A stretch of 64,000 nucleotides of DNA from an uncultured Clostridia bacterium (GCA_900016865.1 FIZI01000006.1:101224-165223); one strand, 5' to 3'; numbered from the stretch's first letter, positions 26,515 to 34,424 are shown. Numbers and translations: made by a program. The notes: generated from the letters alone by a model not told the origin.

Positions 26515-26898
26515 TTGACCTCAGCCATGGCAGGCGGTGCGGCTCTGACACGATGGCAGGGAAACTCGCCGGTCATATACATCGATACCGTATCTCGAAG
26601 ACTCCGGCTGGTTCAGGGTGGACGGGTGCTATACGACTTCAGCGTAGCAGTAGGCAAGCCCACAACCCCTACTCCTGCCGGATCATACAGGATACTTGAA
26701 AAGACGATGAACCCGGGCGGCCCATTTGGGACCCGTTGGATGAGATTCACTGACCGTGCCCATGGGATTCACGGGACCAACGAACCTTGGCTGATTGGCC
26801 AGGCAGTATCAAACGGCTGTGTCAGGATGTACAATGAAGACGTGGAGCTCTTGTACGACTTGGTGAGTATTGGAACTCCAGTCGTAGTTACAGCATGA
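26515..26898 (+). CDS. L,D-transpeptidase catalytic domain (YkuD type)
   Basis: The YkuD fold makes 3-3 crosslinks in peptidoglycan or attaches proteins to it. The domain is complete: VIYIDTVSRRLRLVQGGRVLYDFSVAVGK, TPAGSYRI, and the active site HGTNEPWLIGQAVSNGCVRM with catalytic Cys102 and His86 (counted from TTG 26515). GGGGGTGA at 26502-26509 favours TTG 26515, though ATG 26500 is also in frame. No clear signal peptide is seen. The frame ends at TGA 26896-26898, and beyond it the same frame encodes a LysM domain (26899-27069), so the gene looks interrupted by one stop codon. The catalytic part alone may still work. Confidence 0.8.
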   Translation: MTSAMAGGAALTRWQGNSPVIYIDTVSRRLRLVQGGRVLYDFSVAVGKPTTPTPAGSYRILEKTMNPGGPFGTRWMRFTDRAHGIHGTNEPWLIGQAVSNGCVRMYNEDVELLYDLVSIGTPVVVTA

Positions 26899-27069
26899 CA
26901 GCCGAGTTGGCAGCCTCAATCATATCACACAGTCTCTTTCGGAGAGACGCTCTATTCCATAGCGCAGATGTACGGTGTTTCTGTTGACGGCATTGCTGCT
27001 CACAACCGGTTGACTTCGTTGAGAGTCTATCCAGGCCAAATGCTCTTGATACCAATCGGTCTGAGGTAA
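26899..27069 (+). pseudogene. LysM domain cut off from the L,D-transpeptidase by an in-frame TGA
   Basis: Directly after TGA 26896-26898 and in the same frame the sequence reads QPSWQPQSYHTVSFGETLYS and continues IAQMYGVSVDGIAAHNRL to TAA 27067-27069. This is a full LysM peptidoglycan-binding domain (~48 residues). No start codon with a ribosome site precedes it. It is the missing C-terminal half of the preceding gene, lost by a nonsense mutation or a sequence error, or reached by readthrough. TGA is used as an ordinary stop elsewhere in this window. Confidence 0.75.
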
Positions 27070-27101
27070 TTACCAATCCGTCTGCCAACTAGCGCGCAGA
27101 T

Positions 27102-27125
27102 GGCTCGGGCTTTATGGCCCGAGCC
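27102..27125. terminator. Hairpin between convergent genes
   Basis: GGCTCGGGC (27102-27110) and GCCCGAGCC (27117-27125) form a nine-pair stem with a six-base loop. It lies between the + strand L,D-transpeptidase region and the - strand hsp20. The T tracts are poor on both sides, so strength is uncertain. Confidence 0.55.
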
Positions 27126-27186
27126 CTTGGTTAGGTATAAGGGAGTCATGGAGAGCAAAACGGGAACTTGCGCGCTTTGCTGCGAC

Positions 27187-27615
27187 TTACGAGATGGAGA
27201 TCTTTCTGTGCGGCCTGCGACCTGTCTTTGGTATCTCAATCTTCAGCACGCCGTTCTTGAAGGAAGCCTTTGCTTTGTCATGGTCTACCTCGTCAGGCAG
27301 CATGAACGACCTCCTGAAAGCTCCGTATCTACGCTCCCTGCGAACATAACCTCCATCCGTATCAGTGGTCTCCGATCTCTCATCAACCTTGCCTGAAATC
27401 GTCAATACGTTGTCGCTAAGCTCTATGTCTATGTTTTCTTTGTCGAACCCAGGAACGTCAGCCTTGACTACATACATGTTGTCAGTCTCTTCGATATCTA
27501 CAAACGGATGCTGACGGTCGAAGACACTAGTGAAGAAGCCCGGCCAAGCGATATCTCTCGCAAACCCGGTGTCAAGCAGCGAATCAAAAAAGCCTCTTGG
27601 GACCAGTGATCTCAT
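27187..27615 (-). CDS. hsp20: Small heat shock protein, Hsp20/alpha-crystallin family
   Basis: An ATP-independent holdase chaperone of 142 residues. The alpha-crystallin domain runs from ~35 to 130 (FVDIEETDNMYVVKADVPGFDKENIDIELSDNVLTISG, then RRYGAFRRSFMLPDEVD and KASFKNGVLKIEIPK), with a short N-terminal arm and the C-terminal tail typical of the family. ATG 27615 is preceded by AGGAGG. Upstream lies a sigma-A type promoter flanked by two 15-base direct repeats. No CIRCE element (GCACTC-N9-GAGTGCTAA) is seen, so control by HrcA is unlikely. Confidence 0.94.
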   Translation of the reverse strand: MRSLVPRGFFDSLLDTGFARDIAWPGFFTSVFDRQHPFVDIEETDNMYVVKADVPGFDKENIDIELSDNVLTISGKVDERSETTDTDGGYVRRERRYGAFRRSFMLPDEVDHDKAKASFKNGVLKIEIPKTGRRPHRKISIS

Positions 27616-27681
27616 TTTAACAACCTCCTGTTCTGTCTAATTGCTCCATGAGCGTTTGATTTATGTCACTCAGATGTGGTG

Positions 27682-27758
27682 TTTGACCAATACTGACCTT
27701 GCAACTCTATTCTAACATTCATAAGTGTTGCTTCAAATGCCGTTTTGACCAATCCTGA
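27682..27758 (-). promoter_or_regulatory. hsp20 promoter flanked by direct repeats
   Basis: On the - strand TTGAAG (27736-27731), a 16-base spacer and TAGAAT (27714-27709) form a promoter. Two copies of TTTGACCAATNCTGA (+ strand, 27682-27696 and 27744-27758) sit 62 bases apart, one upstream of the -35 and one just after the likely start site. They look like binding sites of a regulator. The rest of the 27616-27958 gap shows nothing else clear. Confidence 0.6.
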
Positions 27759-27958
27759 TCAATTACCGGCAAGTAAGCGCACAATATGCCCATGGATCTC
27801 CTGCTCTTTTAGGATTTCTCTACTATCCATTCTATGCCGTACTCAAGAACGCTTGAGTGATAACTCATCGATCTTGCAGGACAAACCTTTCTGGCGGCTA
27901 AGTCATTAGACCGATCCGTACACTAGAGACTGACTCCGTACTTGTGGAGGTGGGTTTG

Positions 27959-29515
27959 TTGGAGCAGTATAACTGTCCGCGGGTTTTTGTCATCGGCCTG
28001 GGACCTGGCCGAATAGGCGATATGACTGTCAGCGCATTGGAACTCATGAACGGTGCTTCTTGCGTGCTTCTTCGCACGTCACACCATCCAACAGTCAATG
28101 ACCTGGCTGACAAGGGGATCTCCTACGAGACGCTCGATCAGTTGTACGAAGAGGGGGATGATTTCGAGGCTGTTTACAGAGCAATTGCCGTGAAGGTCAT
28201 AGATGCTGCACGCAGTGCTTTTGAAGACGACCGTGCCGCCTACGTAGTATATGCAGTACCTGGAAGCCCATATATAGGTGAGAGGTCGGTTCAACTCCTG
28301 ATGGAGATTTCTGAGCGGGTCGGCGTCAGTGTGAGTATCTTGCCAGCGGTGAGCTTCCTTGACTCGGTGGTTTGCAGTGCAGGTATAGATCCATTCGATG
28401 GCCTGCAGGTAGTTGACGCGCTGTCTATAGACAGTGTCCCCCTCAACACCAGTGTCGCACTAGTCGTGCCTCAGGTGTACAGCAGAATGGTCGCAAGTGC
28501 AGTCAAGTCGCGACTGCTGCAAGCATACCCGGATGAGCATCCAGTCCTGCTGGCGAAGGCAGTTCGCACGGACAGCGAGCTTGTCGAAAGGATGAACCTG
28601 TACGAGATAGACAGAGATGACCGAGTCGACTACCTGACAACGCTTGTTGTCCCACCGCTGAGGCCCAGAGTGGATATCGCCGGATATGAGAGAGCTGCAG
28701 TTGCATTCTCAGAGTTGGTATCGGTGATGGCTGCTCTCAGAGCAGACGATGGATGCCCGTGGGATCGCGAGCAGACCCATGAGTCACTCAAGAAGTACCT
28801 GGTCGAGGAGACTTACGAGGTTCTTGACACAATCGATCAGCAAGATAAGGACAAGCTGTGTGAAGAGCTCGGCGACGTGATGCTGCAGACAGTGTTCCAT
28901 GCTGAGATCGCACGCGAGGACGGGTATTTTGACGCTGCGGACGTTGCATCAGGCATAGTCGATAAACTCATACGCCGTCATCCCCACGTCTTTGGGTCAG
29001 TAGAGGTGGACGGCACTGAAGAGGTCCTGAGAAACTGGGAGAGGATCAAGGCTGCTGAGAGAGGAGATGAGGGGCGCTTCTCAGGAGTATTTGACAGTGT
29101 CCCTGTCTCGTTGCCGGCACTGCTGAGGGCACATGTAGTTCAGTCAAAGGCTTCGAAGGTGGGGTTTGACTGGAATGACTACAGGCCGGCCCTAGAAAAG
29201 GTCGACGAGGAAATAGCAGAACTCAAAGAGGTTCTGGATTCTTGGGACGCTTGTCCTGCAGGTGAAAGCAGGGCCGAGTCTGTCAAGGAGGAGCTGGGTG
29301 ATGTCCTCTTTGCTATCGTAAATGTTGCCAGGCTTCTTGGCATAGACCCGGAGGACGCCCTTGGGAGCACTGTAGCCAAGTTCATATCTCGATTCAAGTT
29401 CATAGAGGAAAGAGCCGCCTCTGTAGGGGCCGACGTCCGTGACATGACCTTGGAGGAGATGGACAAGCTGTGGGAGGAATCCAAGAGAGCCTTACCCACA
29501 GATAAGGGGGAGTGA
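27959..29515 (+). CDS. yabN: YabN-type fusion: tetrapyrrole methylase-like domain plus MazG
   Basis: A two-part protein of ~518 residues. Residues ~1-225 are a tetrapyrrole (corrin/porphyrin) methylase-like domain (VFVIGLGPGRIGDMTVSALE). Residues ~240-510 carry two MazG nucleotide pyrophosphohydrolase modules: CPWDREQTHESLKKYLVEETYEVLD with EELGDVMLQTVFHAEIA, then KVDEEIAELKEVL with EELGDVLFAIVNVARLL, each with the EExxE and ExxD metal ligands. MazG clears aberrant NTPs. B. subtilis YabN has the same layout. TTG 27959 fits GGAGGTGGG at 27946-27954; GTG 27944 is also in frame. It opens the yab sporulation cluster. Confidence 0.92.
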   Translation: MEQYNCPRVFVIGLGPGRIGDMTVSALELMNGASCVLLRTSHHPTVNDLADKGISYETLDQLYEEGDDFEAVYRAIAVKVIDAARSAFEDDRAAYVVYAVPGSPYIGERSVQLLMEISERVGVSVSILPAVSFLDSVVCSAGIDPFDGLQVVDALSIDSVPLNTSVALVVPQVYSRMVASAVKSRLLQAYPDEHPVLLAKAVRTDSELVERMNLYEIDRDDRVDYLTTLVVPPLRPRVDIAGYERAAVAFSELVSVMAALRADDGCPWDREQTHESLKKYLVEETYEVLDTIDQQDKDKLCEELGDVMLQTVFHAEIAREDGYFDAADVASGIVDKLIRRHPHVFGSVEVDGTEEVLRNWERIKAAERGDEGRFSGVFDSVPVSLPALLRAHVVQSKASKVGFDWNDYRPALEKVDEEIAELKEVLDSWDACPAGESRAESVKEELGDVLFAIVNVARLLGIDPEDALGSTVAKFISRFKFIEERAASVGADVRDMTLEEMDKLWEESKRALPTDKGE

Positions 29516-29606
29516 GGCGGCATAAAGGACCTCTCGAGCGGGATAATAAAGCCGGTAGATCTGAACAGCGACGCGGGCTGGACTATCTCGCAGGAGAGGT
29601 GATGGG

Positions 29607-30584
29607 ATGAGTTGCTCTAGGCGCTCAAATGTCCTAGTGGTAGCGCTGGCGCTAGTGCTGGCCGTGTTCGCCTTGACGACGAACGGATGCCTCAGAAGGG
29701 AAACCCGGGACCAGGATAGGATGGTAGATGAGTTCGAGGGTGAACCGGACATATCTCTGTATGTCAACGAGACCGGCGAGACCAGACACATGAAAATAGA
29801 GGAGTACATAGCGGGCGTTGTAGCCGGCGAGATGCTCCCGGATTGGCCCGTGAATGCATATGCGGCTCAGGCGATCCTGGCTCGCACGTTTACCCTCGCA
29901 AAGATGAGTGAGGGAGGCATGCGCGATAAGTACGGGACTGATATGTCTACAGACAAAGAGGAGACTCAGGCATACGATCCCGAGTCGGTGACTGACGCCA
30001 TAAGGGACGCGGTCGCCTCTACTAGAGGTATGATTCTCTCTTACAAGGGTCAGTATGTAAGAGGCTGGTTTCACGCGGCCAGCGGTGGCCAGACCACCCT
30101 CGCAAAGGACGGACTGGCGTATGAGGACGATGAACCTCCGTACACCAAGAGTGTTGAGGTGCCTGCAGAGTTGCGCCATATTCCTCGTGAGGAGCTGAAC
30201 TGGGAAGCGACTTACTTACTGAGTGAGATAACGAGCTTGCTCAATGCTGCAGGACACTCTGTAGGACAGGTTCAGCGCGTCTTTGTCGTCGAGAAGGATC
30301 AGACAGGCCGGGCTACTCTCATCAGGGTGGAGCACACTGGAGGTCACATAGACTTACCCGGAGCAGTGTTCCGCAATGCCGTCGGGCCTGACCGCATGAG
30401 GTCAACGCTCCTCACCAGATTTGACAGTTCTGCTACTGAAGTTCAGATGGCTGGAAGGGGATTTGGGCACGGAGTCGGCATGAGCCAGTGGGGTGCTTAC
30501 GGAATGTCCAGGGAGGGCTACTCTCCGGAGGAGATCGTGAAGTACTTCTTCAAGGACGTGGAAACACAGAAGCTCTGGGACTGA
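29607..30584 (+). CDS. SpoIID/LytB-domain protein
   Basis: A second SpoIID-type protein, 325 residues. A hydrophobic N-terminal segment (~8-27) ends in TTNGC, which might be a lipobox but is weak; otherwise it is a membrane anchor. The SpoIID domain shows MKIEEYIAGVVAGEMLPDW with its Glu, YAAQAILARTFTLAK, GWFHAASGG and GRGFGHGVGMSQWGAYGMS. ATG 29607 follows GGAGAGGTGA. It stands between yabN and yabP, where B. subtilis has yabO (an S4-domain gene), which is absent. Compared with the gene at 12517 the similarity is only in the domain motifs. A role in spore-specific peptidoglycan cleavage is likely but not proved. Confidence 0.88.
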   Translation: MSCSRRSNVLVVALALVLAVFALTTNGCLRRETRDQDRMVDEFEGEPDISLYVNETGETRHMKIEEYIAGVVAGEMLPDWPVNAYAAQAILARTFTLAKMSEGGMRDKYGTDMSTDKEETQAYDPESVTDAIRDAVASTRGMILSYKGQYVRGWFHAASGGQTTLAKDGLAYEDDEPPYTKSVEVPAELRHIPREELNWEATYLLSEITSLLNAAGHSVGQVQRVFVVEKDQTGRATLIRVEHTGGHIDLPGAVFRNAVGPDRMRSTLLTRFDSSATEVQMAGRGFGHGVGMSQWGAYGMSREGYSPEEIVKYFFKDVETQKLWD

Positions 30585-30664
30585 CGGTCATGTAACGATC
30601 CTTCCTCGAATAGTCATAGTGATGGACCTGGGGTCCACATATGCACTGTTGCGGAGGGATTGCA

Positions 30665-30967
30665 GTGAGACCGGATGGCCGTGAGGGCGAGACGCCCGTT
30701 CGCGAGGTACAGCGAGTGCACAAGCTCTTGATCTCGGATCGCCAGTCAGTAGGAATTGAGGGTGTAATCGAGGTTCAGAGTTTTGATGACGAGGAAGTGG
30801 TCTTCAAGACCAGTGCAGGGACTCTGCTCATACGTGGTAGCGGTTTGCATATCAAGTCGCTCAACTTGGAGGCGGGGAGTGCGCTGTTAGAAGGGCGCCT
30901 TGACTCGATGGAATATGAAGAAGTCAAGGACAAGAGGAAGAGCCTGTTTAGCAGGATGTTCCGCTGA
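30665..30967 (+). CDS. yabP: Sporulation protein YabP
   Basis: A 100-residue member of the YabP/YqfC family, needed for sporulation in B. subtilis, probably in cortex or coat formation. The family pattern is visible in HKLLISDRQSVGIEGVIEVQSFDDEEVVFKTSAGTLLIRGSGLHIKSLNLEAG. GTG 30665 has GCGGAGGGA at good spacing and is preferred over the in-frame ATG 30641. A palindrome TGGACC/GGTCCA lies just upstream (~30623-30637). In B. subtilis yabP is followed directly by yabQ; here a lytic transglycosylase gene comes between. Confidence 0.9.
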   Translation: MRPDGREGETPVREVQRVHKLLISDRQSVGIEGVIEVQSFDDEEVVFKTSAGTLLIRGSGLHIKSLNLEAGSALLEGRLDSMEYEEVKDKRKSLFSRMFR

Positions 30968-31161
30968 GCATGATTGACCGATGCCCGGCTGCTGTATGGA
31001 CCTGGGCACTTGGACGAGCACTGCAGCCCAGCCCAGCGTAGAAGGGATAGCGGCGAAGCGTAGCGAATCTAACTGTGCAACGCTTAGAGGAGTCTAACGT
31101 TGTACAAGATTTGGGCTATGCGGCAGGGCCGCGCACATTTTGTGTACAGGAGGGCAGTCTT

Positions 31162-32037
31162 GTGGCTCGCTCTAAGTCCACTCGGTCTTTCCTGCAGCCG
31201 TTTGCGTTCTTGTGGGGCGCAGTGAAAGTCGTTTTGATGTCAGCCATTATGCTCGTGTTCAGCCCCTTGGTTATTTTCATCGACTTGTTCTTTCCGAAAA
31301 GGTCGATCTCACGCGCATGGTCTGCTTGGTTTATGGTCATCCTCGGGGTTATGGTCGGGATGTCGTGGGCGACAGTGCTCTATGTCAGTCAACAAGCAGA
31401 CAAGGCCGCCGCGGTGTTTGCAAGTTATACACGCGTCAGGAGCGAGGTTACTGAGTTCCCTTTTTCAGACTTGATCAACTTGTATGCCATCAAGTATGAT
31501 CTCGATCCTTCGCTAATAGCGTCGGTCATCAGCCAAGAAAGCCATTTCAAGCCTACGGCGATCTCGTCAACAGGCGCTCGTGGGCTGATGCAGATCATGC
31601 CCGTTACGTGGCGTGAGTTTAACCCAAGTTCTCAGTGTAACGGAACGCACAACCCGCCTGCGTGCAGCAACGAGTGCATTTTTGACGTGGAGGCCAATCT
31701 GCGCACAGGCATTGCGTACCTGCGTTCGCTGATCGATCGTTTTGACGGCGACATGATTATGGCCTTGGCAGCCTACAATGCAGGAGCTTCCAAGGTCTAC
31801 GCGTACGACGAAGGCAGCTACTCGGGTGTGCCCCCGATCAGAGAAACCCGCAGTTACGTCCAAAGGATTGTAAACTACTGGTCCGGGATTCGCCACAGTT
31901 ACACCACTTTCAATGTGTCCAAGTTTTTGATGGCCAAGAAGATGCAGCGATTGCTTATTGTCACGAGCACTGTCCTGTGGACGGTTTTCTTTATCTGGAT
32001 CATTAGGAAGGCTGGCGTTGTCGAGCCCAAACGATGA
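31162..32037 (+). CDS. Membrane lytic transglycosylase (SLT domain)
   Basis: A 291-residue cell-wall enzyme with an SLT/goose-lysozyme-like domain. Two hydrophobic segments (~25-45 and ~57-78) precede it. The domain runs from ~105: YDLDPSLIASVISQESHFKPTAISSTGARGLMQIMPVTW has the catalytic Glu in SQESHF and the GLMQIMP motif, and LALAAYNAGASKVYAY closes it. A Cys-containing loop (CNGTHNPPACSNECIF) interrupts the middle. A third hydrophobic segment ends the protein (~258-280). GTG 31162 follows CAGGAGGGC. It sits between yabP and yabQ, which suggests a spore cortex or engulfment role, an inference from location. Confidence 0.87.
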   Translation: MARSKSTRSFLQPFAFLWGAVKVVLMSAIMLVFSPLVIFIDLFFPKRSISRAWSAWFMVILGVMVGMSWATVLYVSQQADKAAAVFASYTRVRSEVTEFPFSDLINLYAIKYDLDPSLIASVISQESHFKPTAISSTGARGLMQIMPVTWREFNPSSQCNGTHNPPACSNECIFDVEANLRTGIAYLRSLIDRFDGDMIMALAAYNAGASKVYAYDEGSYSGVPPIRETRSYVQRIVNYWSGIRHSYTTFNVSKFLMAKKMQRLLIVTSTVLWTVFFIWIIRKAGVVEPKR

Positions 32038-32140
32038 TTCCTTCCGCAATCCACAATCCACCCCTCGTTTCCAGCATAGTGACAGGAGACCGGCAATACA
32101 CCTAGATTGTCGAGGACTCGTTTTGTGCGAGGTGGTGGAA

Positions 32141-32686
32141 GTGGAGTCAGTCCGAGACCAGCTGTCGACCCTTACGAGTATGGCGATAGGAGGCCTTATC
32201 ACCGGCCTTCTCTTTGATCTGTACCGGCTTGCCCGCGGGCTTATCCGGCCGCGGCGACTCCTCACCGACATAGGCGATCTGCTATTCTGGCTGGTAGTGA
32301 CCCCGATACTGTTCGTGATCCTAGTCAACGACAACTTCGGCCAAGTGCGCGTCTATGTTTTTTTGGGTTGGGCAATCGGCTTCCTGCTATACAGAGCTCT
32401 GTTTAGCTCATCTATCATCTACCTCGTTCTTGCCGTGACTAGACTTTGTAGTCGAATTGTAGACGGTTTGTCTCGCCTTTTTACCCTGTTGCAGAGGGCG
32501 TTGGTGAAACCATTCTACCGTGCTGGCCGAAGGGCACGACGGCACAAAAGGCGTTCCAAAGAGACCGTTGCAGTCAGAAGAACCGGCGCAGCCAAGATTG
32601 TTGCCAGAAGACCTAAGAGCCGCATCAGGTTTGTGGTGTCGCGTTGGTTCTTGTCTTTGAGGCGGATGTTCAAAGGATTTTTTTGA
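32141..32686 (+). CDS. yabQ: Spore cortex protein YabQ
   Basis: YabQ is a membrane protein required for cortex formation in B. subtilis. This 181-residue protein shows the family start VRDQLSTLTSMAIGGLITGLLFDLYRLARGLIRPRR, then LTDIGDLLFWLVVTPILFVILVN and a third segment near residues ~68-100, followed by a basic C-terminal tail rich in Arg and Lys (RRARRHKRRSK). GTG 32141 behind GAGGTGG is chosen; two other in-frame GTGs (32132, 32135) lie close by. The frame is open further upstream but that part has no supported start. It is followed by an inverted repeat and the HTH gene. Confidence 0.85.
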   Translation: MESVRDQLSTLTSMAIGGLITGLLFDLYRLARGLIRPRRLLTDIGDLLFWLVVTPILFVILVNDNFGQVRVYVFLGWAIGFLLYRALFSSSIIYLVLAVTRLCSRIVDGLSRLFTLLQRALVKPFYRAGRRARRHKRRSKETVAVRRTGAAKIVARRPKSRIRFVVSRWFLSLRRMFKGFF

Positions 32687-32725
32687 GAGGAAGAAGGGAA
32701 ATACGATCTTTTGTAGAAAATCTGT

Positions 32726-32749
32726 AGTCACAATGTCATTGTTGTGACT
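32726..32749. repeat. Inverted repeat between yabQ and the HTH gene
   Basis: AGTCACAA (32726-32733) and TTGTGACT (32742-32749) form a perfect eight-base palindrome with an eight-base spacer. It is followed by GGGTTGATTGTT. It could be a weak terminator after yabQ or an operator. The rest of the ~200-base gap holds nothing clear. Confidence 0.45.
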
Positions 32750-32885
32750 GGGTTGATTGTTCAGGATGCAGGTGGGACATACCCGAGCCGGGGTACAGCT
32801 TCTCGATCCTTGTTGACGAACCGGAGACTGGCACTGATCAAGGCCTAGGGTTGCACTCTGAACTCGGCGAGTAGGGTGACACTGT

Positions 32886-33119
32886 ATGACGATCGAGATC
32901 CGCGGTGTGGAGAAACTGAGCTTTCGCGAGCGCCAGGTGGTTGCGCTCAAAGAGATGGGTCTCTCTACCAACGAGATCACCAAGCGACTCGGCCTCAGTG
33001 CGAGCACTGTAGCTACCCTGTACAATCGAGCGCGGACCAAGGGTTACCAGGTCGTCATCATCTTGCCCGGTGACGTACTCGGATTGGGAGTACCCGGCGA
33101 TGAAGAGGGAGGCGAATAG
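32886..33119 (+). CDS. Small helix-turn-helix protein (sigma region 4-like)
   Basis: A 77-residue protein whose core LSFRERQVVALKEMGLSTNEITKRLGLSASTVATLYNRARTKGYQ (residues ~11-55) is a helix-turn-helix like sigma-70 region 4 or LuxR-type output domains. It has no sensor domain. The tail is acidic. ATG 32886 follows AGTAGGGTGA. Its stop abuts the divIC start, suggesting co-transcription. It may be a DNA-binding regulator of the surrounding sporulation/division genes or a degenerate sigma-like protein; the target is unknown. Confidence 0.75.
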   Translation: MTIEIRGVEKLSFRERQVVALKEMGLSTNEITKRLGLSASTVATLYNRARTKGYQVVIILPGDVLGLGVPGDEEGGE

Positions 33120-33120
33120 C

Positions 33121-33591
33121 GTGGCTTCGCTGGTGAGTGGTAGTGATGAGTTGCGGTCGGTTGAAGAGGACCTGTACGGATCACTGGTTGAGTCTCCTGT
33201 CGAACGAAGGCGGCGCCTGAGGCGAAGGCGAAAGCTACGTAGAGCTCACCTGATAGGTAGCATCAAAGCTGCGGTTGTATGTGGTCTTGTCCTTTGCCTG
33301 TGGCTGTATGCCCCAAGTCTGTACAAGTTAAACCAGATCCGAGGCGAGATCAGAGATCTGCAGGCTCAGTGCCGTGAATGGGAGGAGAAAAACCAGCTGG
33401 TGATGGCAGACATCTTGTATGCCAGCAGCGATGATTTTGTGCGGTATGCAGCACGTGAGACGCTTGGGTTAGTGGACAAGGGAAGTACCTTATATGTCGC
33501 CGACTTGTCCAAAATCAACAGGGTGTCGACAGACGCAGTGGCGAGCAGAGAAACCCAGGCTTTGGCCATGAATGCACCCGACACTCACTGA
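33121..33591 (+). CDS. divIC: Septum formation initiator (DivIC/FtsB family)
   Basis: A bitopic membrane protein of the divisome that pairs with FtsL and DivIB. The 156-residue protein has an Arg-rich cytoplasmic part (RRRRLRRRRKLRR), a single membrane segment (~45-65, AAVVCGLVLCLWLYAPSLY), then a coiled coil (LNQIRGEIRDLQAQCREWEEKNQ) and the conserved SDDFVRYAARETLGLV. GTG 33121 follows GGGAGG and is one base beyond the stop of the HTH gene. Position between yabQ and yabR agrees with divIC in B. subtilis. The N-terminal ~40-residue acidic arm is longer than usual. Confidence 0.9.
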   Translation: MASLVSGSDELRSVEEDLYGSLVESPVERRRRLRRRRKLRRAHLIGSIKAAVVCGLVLCLWLYAPSLYKLNQIRGEIRDLQAQCREWEEKNQLVMADILYASSDDFVRYAARETLGLVDKGSTLYVADLSKINRVSTDAVASRETQALAMNAPDTH

Positions 33592-33638
33592 CCGGGGTGA
33601 TTTTGGCCTGAAATCGCCTGTCTGCCTGAGAATTCTGA

Positions 33639-33667
33639 TTGACAGCACGCTTTGGCAAAAGTATAAT
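33639..33667 (+). promoter_or_regulatory. Consensus sigma-A promoter for yabR
   Basis: TTGACA (33639-33644), a 17-base spacer and TATAAT (33662-33667), a perfect match to the vegetative consensus. The downstream gene is yabR. Confidence 0.9.
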
Positions 33668-33678
33668 GTAACTTGCCT

Positions 33679-33702
33679 GGACGCCCGTTTTGATTGGCGT
33701 CC
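33679..33702 (+). promoter_or_regulatory. Hairpin in the yabR leader
   Basis: GGACGCC (33679-33685) pairs with GGCGTCC (33696-33702) with a ten-base loop. It begins a few bases after the expected transcription start and has no T tract, so it is more likely a transcript-stabilising or regulatory stem than a terminator. Confidence 0.5.
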
Positions 33703-33745
33703 GTGCTAGTACCACTCACTCGGTGGACAGGGAGTCATGTGAGCA

Positions 33746-34165
33746 GTGTCAGTCCCAGTAGGAAGCATTCTTGAGGGTAAGGTTACCGGAATCACTAGTT
33801 TTGGCGCATTTGTTCAGCTAAAAGACGGTCCGACTGGTTTAGTCCACATCTCGGAGATCTCGGATACATATGTCCGCGATATCAATGATTTCCTCAAGAT
33901 CAATGACGACGTCAAGGTCAAGGTCATCTCGGTCAAAGAGGGCAAAATTGGCCTATCGATCAAGCAGGCCAATCCTGAGTACTCTGTGTCTGTGGCCGGG
34001 TTTCACAAGGATGGCGGCCGCGGCGCCCGTCGTGGATCTAGAGGCGGATCGTCGTTTGAAGACAAGATCATGAAGTTCCTCAAAGAGAGCGAGGACCGCT
34101 TAGCGGACCTCAATAGGAATACCGAATCCAAGCGCGGGGGCAGAGGCTCGCGATACTATCGATAG
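33746..34165 (+). CDS. yabR: S1 RNA-binding domain protein (YabR-like)
   Basis: A 139-residue general-stress-type RNA-binding protein. Residues ~1-72 are an S1 domain (VGSILEGKVTGITSFGAFVQLKDGPTGLVHISEIS ... VKVKVISVKEGKIGLSIKQ). A Gly/Arg-rich linker (GGRGARRGSRGGSS) leads to a short helical tail and a final basic stretch. The GTG at 33746 fits homologue starts, though its ribosome site is modest. It has its own strong promoter and a terminator at 34281, so it is transcribed apart from divIC. The family is thought to interact with ribosomal or other RNA. Confidence 0.92.
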   Translation: MSVPVGSILEGKVTGITSFGAFVQLKDGPTGLVHISEISDTYVRDINDFLKINDDVKVKVISVKEGKIGLSIKQANPEYSVSVAGFHKDGGRGARRGSRGGSSFEDKIMKFLKESEDRLADLNRNTESKRGGRGSRYYR

Positions 34166-34280
34166 AGAGGACTCTTTGCCTACGTGATCCACACAGACAT
34201 TCAACACGGTCAGCTCCGTTTGCTGAGCTTATCGTAGGCGAGCACTTTTTGACCTGCGTCTCATATGGTTTTGGCTCATT

Positions 34281-34311
34281 AGGCACCCTTGTCTTGGGTG
34301 CTTATTTGTTT
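34281..34311 (+). terminator. Intrinsic terminator after yabR
   Basis: AGGCACCC (34281-34288) pairs with GGGTGCTT (34296-34303) and is followed by ATTTGTTT. The stem has eight pairs, one a G-T. The remaining gap around it (34166-34424) shows no gene. Confidence 0.75.
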
Positions 34312-34424
34312 AGCTCGACAGCTACCGGATTGGACGGCGCTGTCGTAACGCCATCAGCGGCGGACAATGCTTCATCGCGGTTGGAAGTCTAGGGACGATG
34401 GTCCAAGGAGAGGAGGCAGGCGAA

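Noticed and set aside
26896-26898. TGA read as a sense codon by a variant genetic code
   Set aside because: Several confident genes here end in TGA at the expected place (for example comEB and mnaA), so the standard meaning of TGA holds in general.
26926-27069. LysM segment as an independent gene
   Set aside because: There is no start codon with a ribosome site in front of the domain; it is in frame with the preceding transpeptidase.
27616-27720. CIRCE element before hsp20
   Set aside because: No GCACTC-N9-GAGTGC type inverted repeat is present; only the TTTGACCAAT direct repeats were found.
31958-32140. Upstream extension of yabQ overlapping the transglycosylase gene
   Set aside because: The added 61 residues overlap the end of the preceding gene and resemble no YabQ; a good ribosome site favours GTG 32141.
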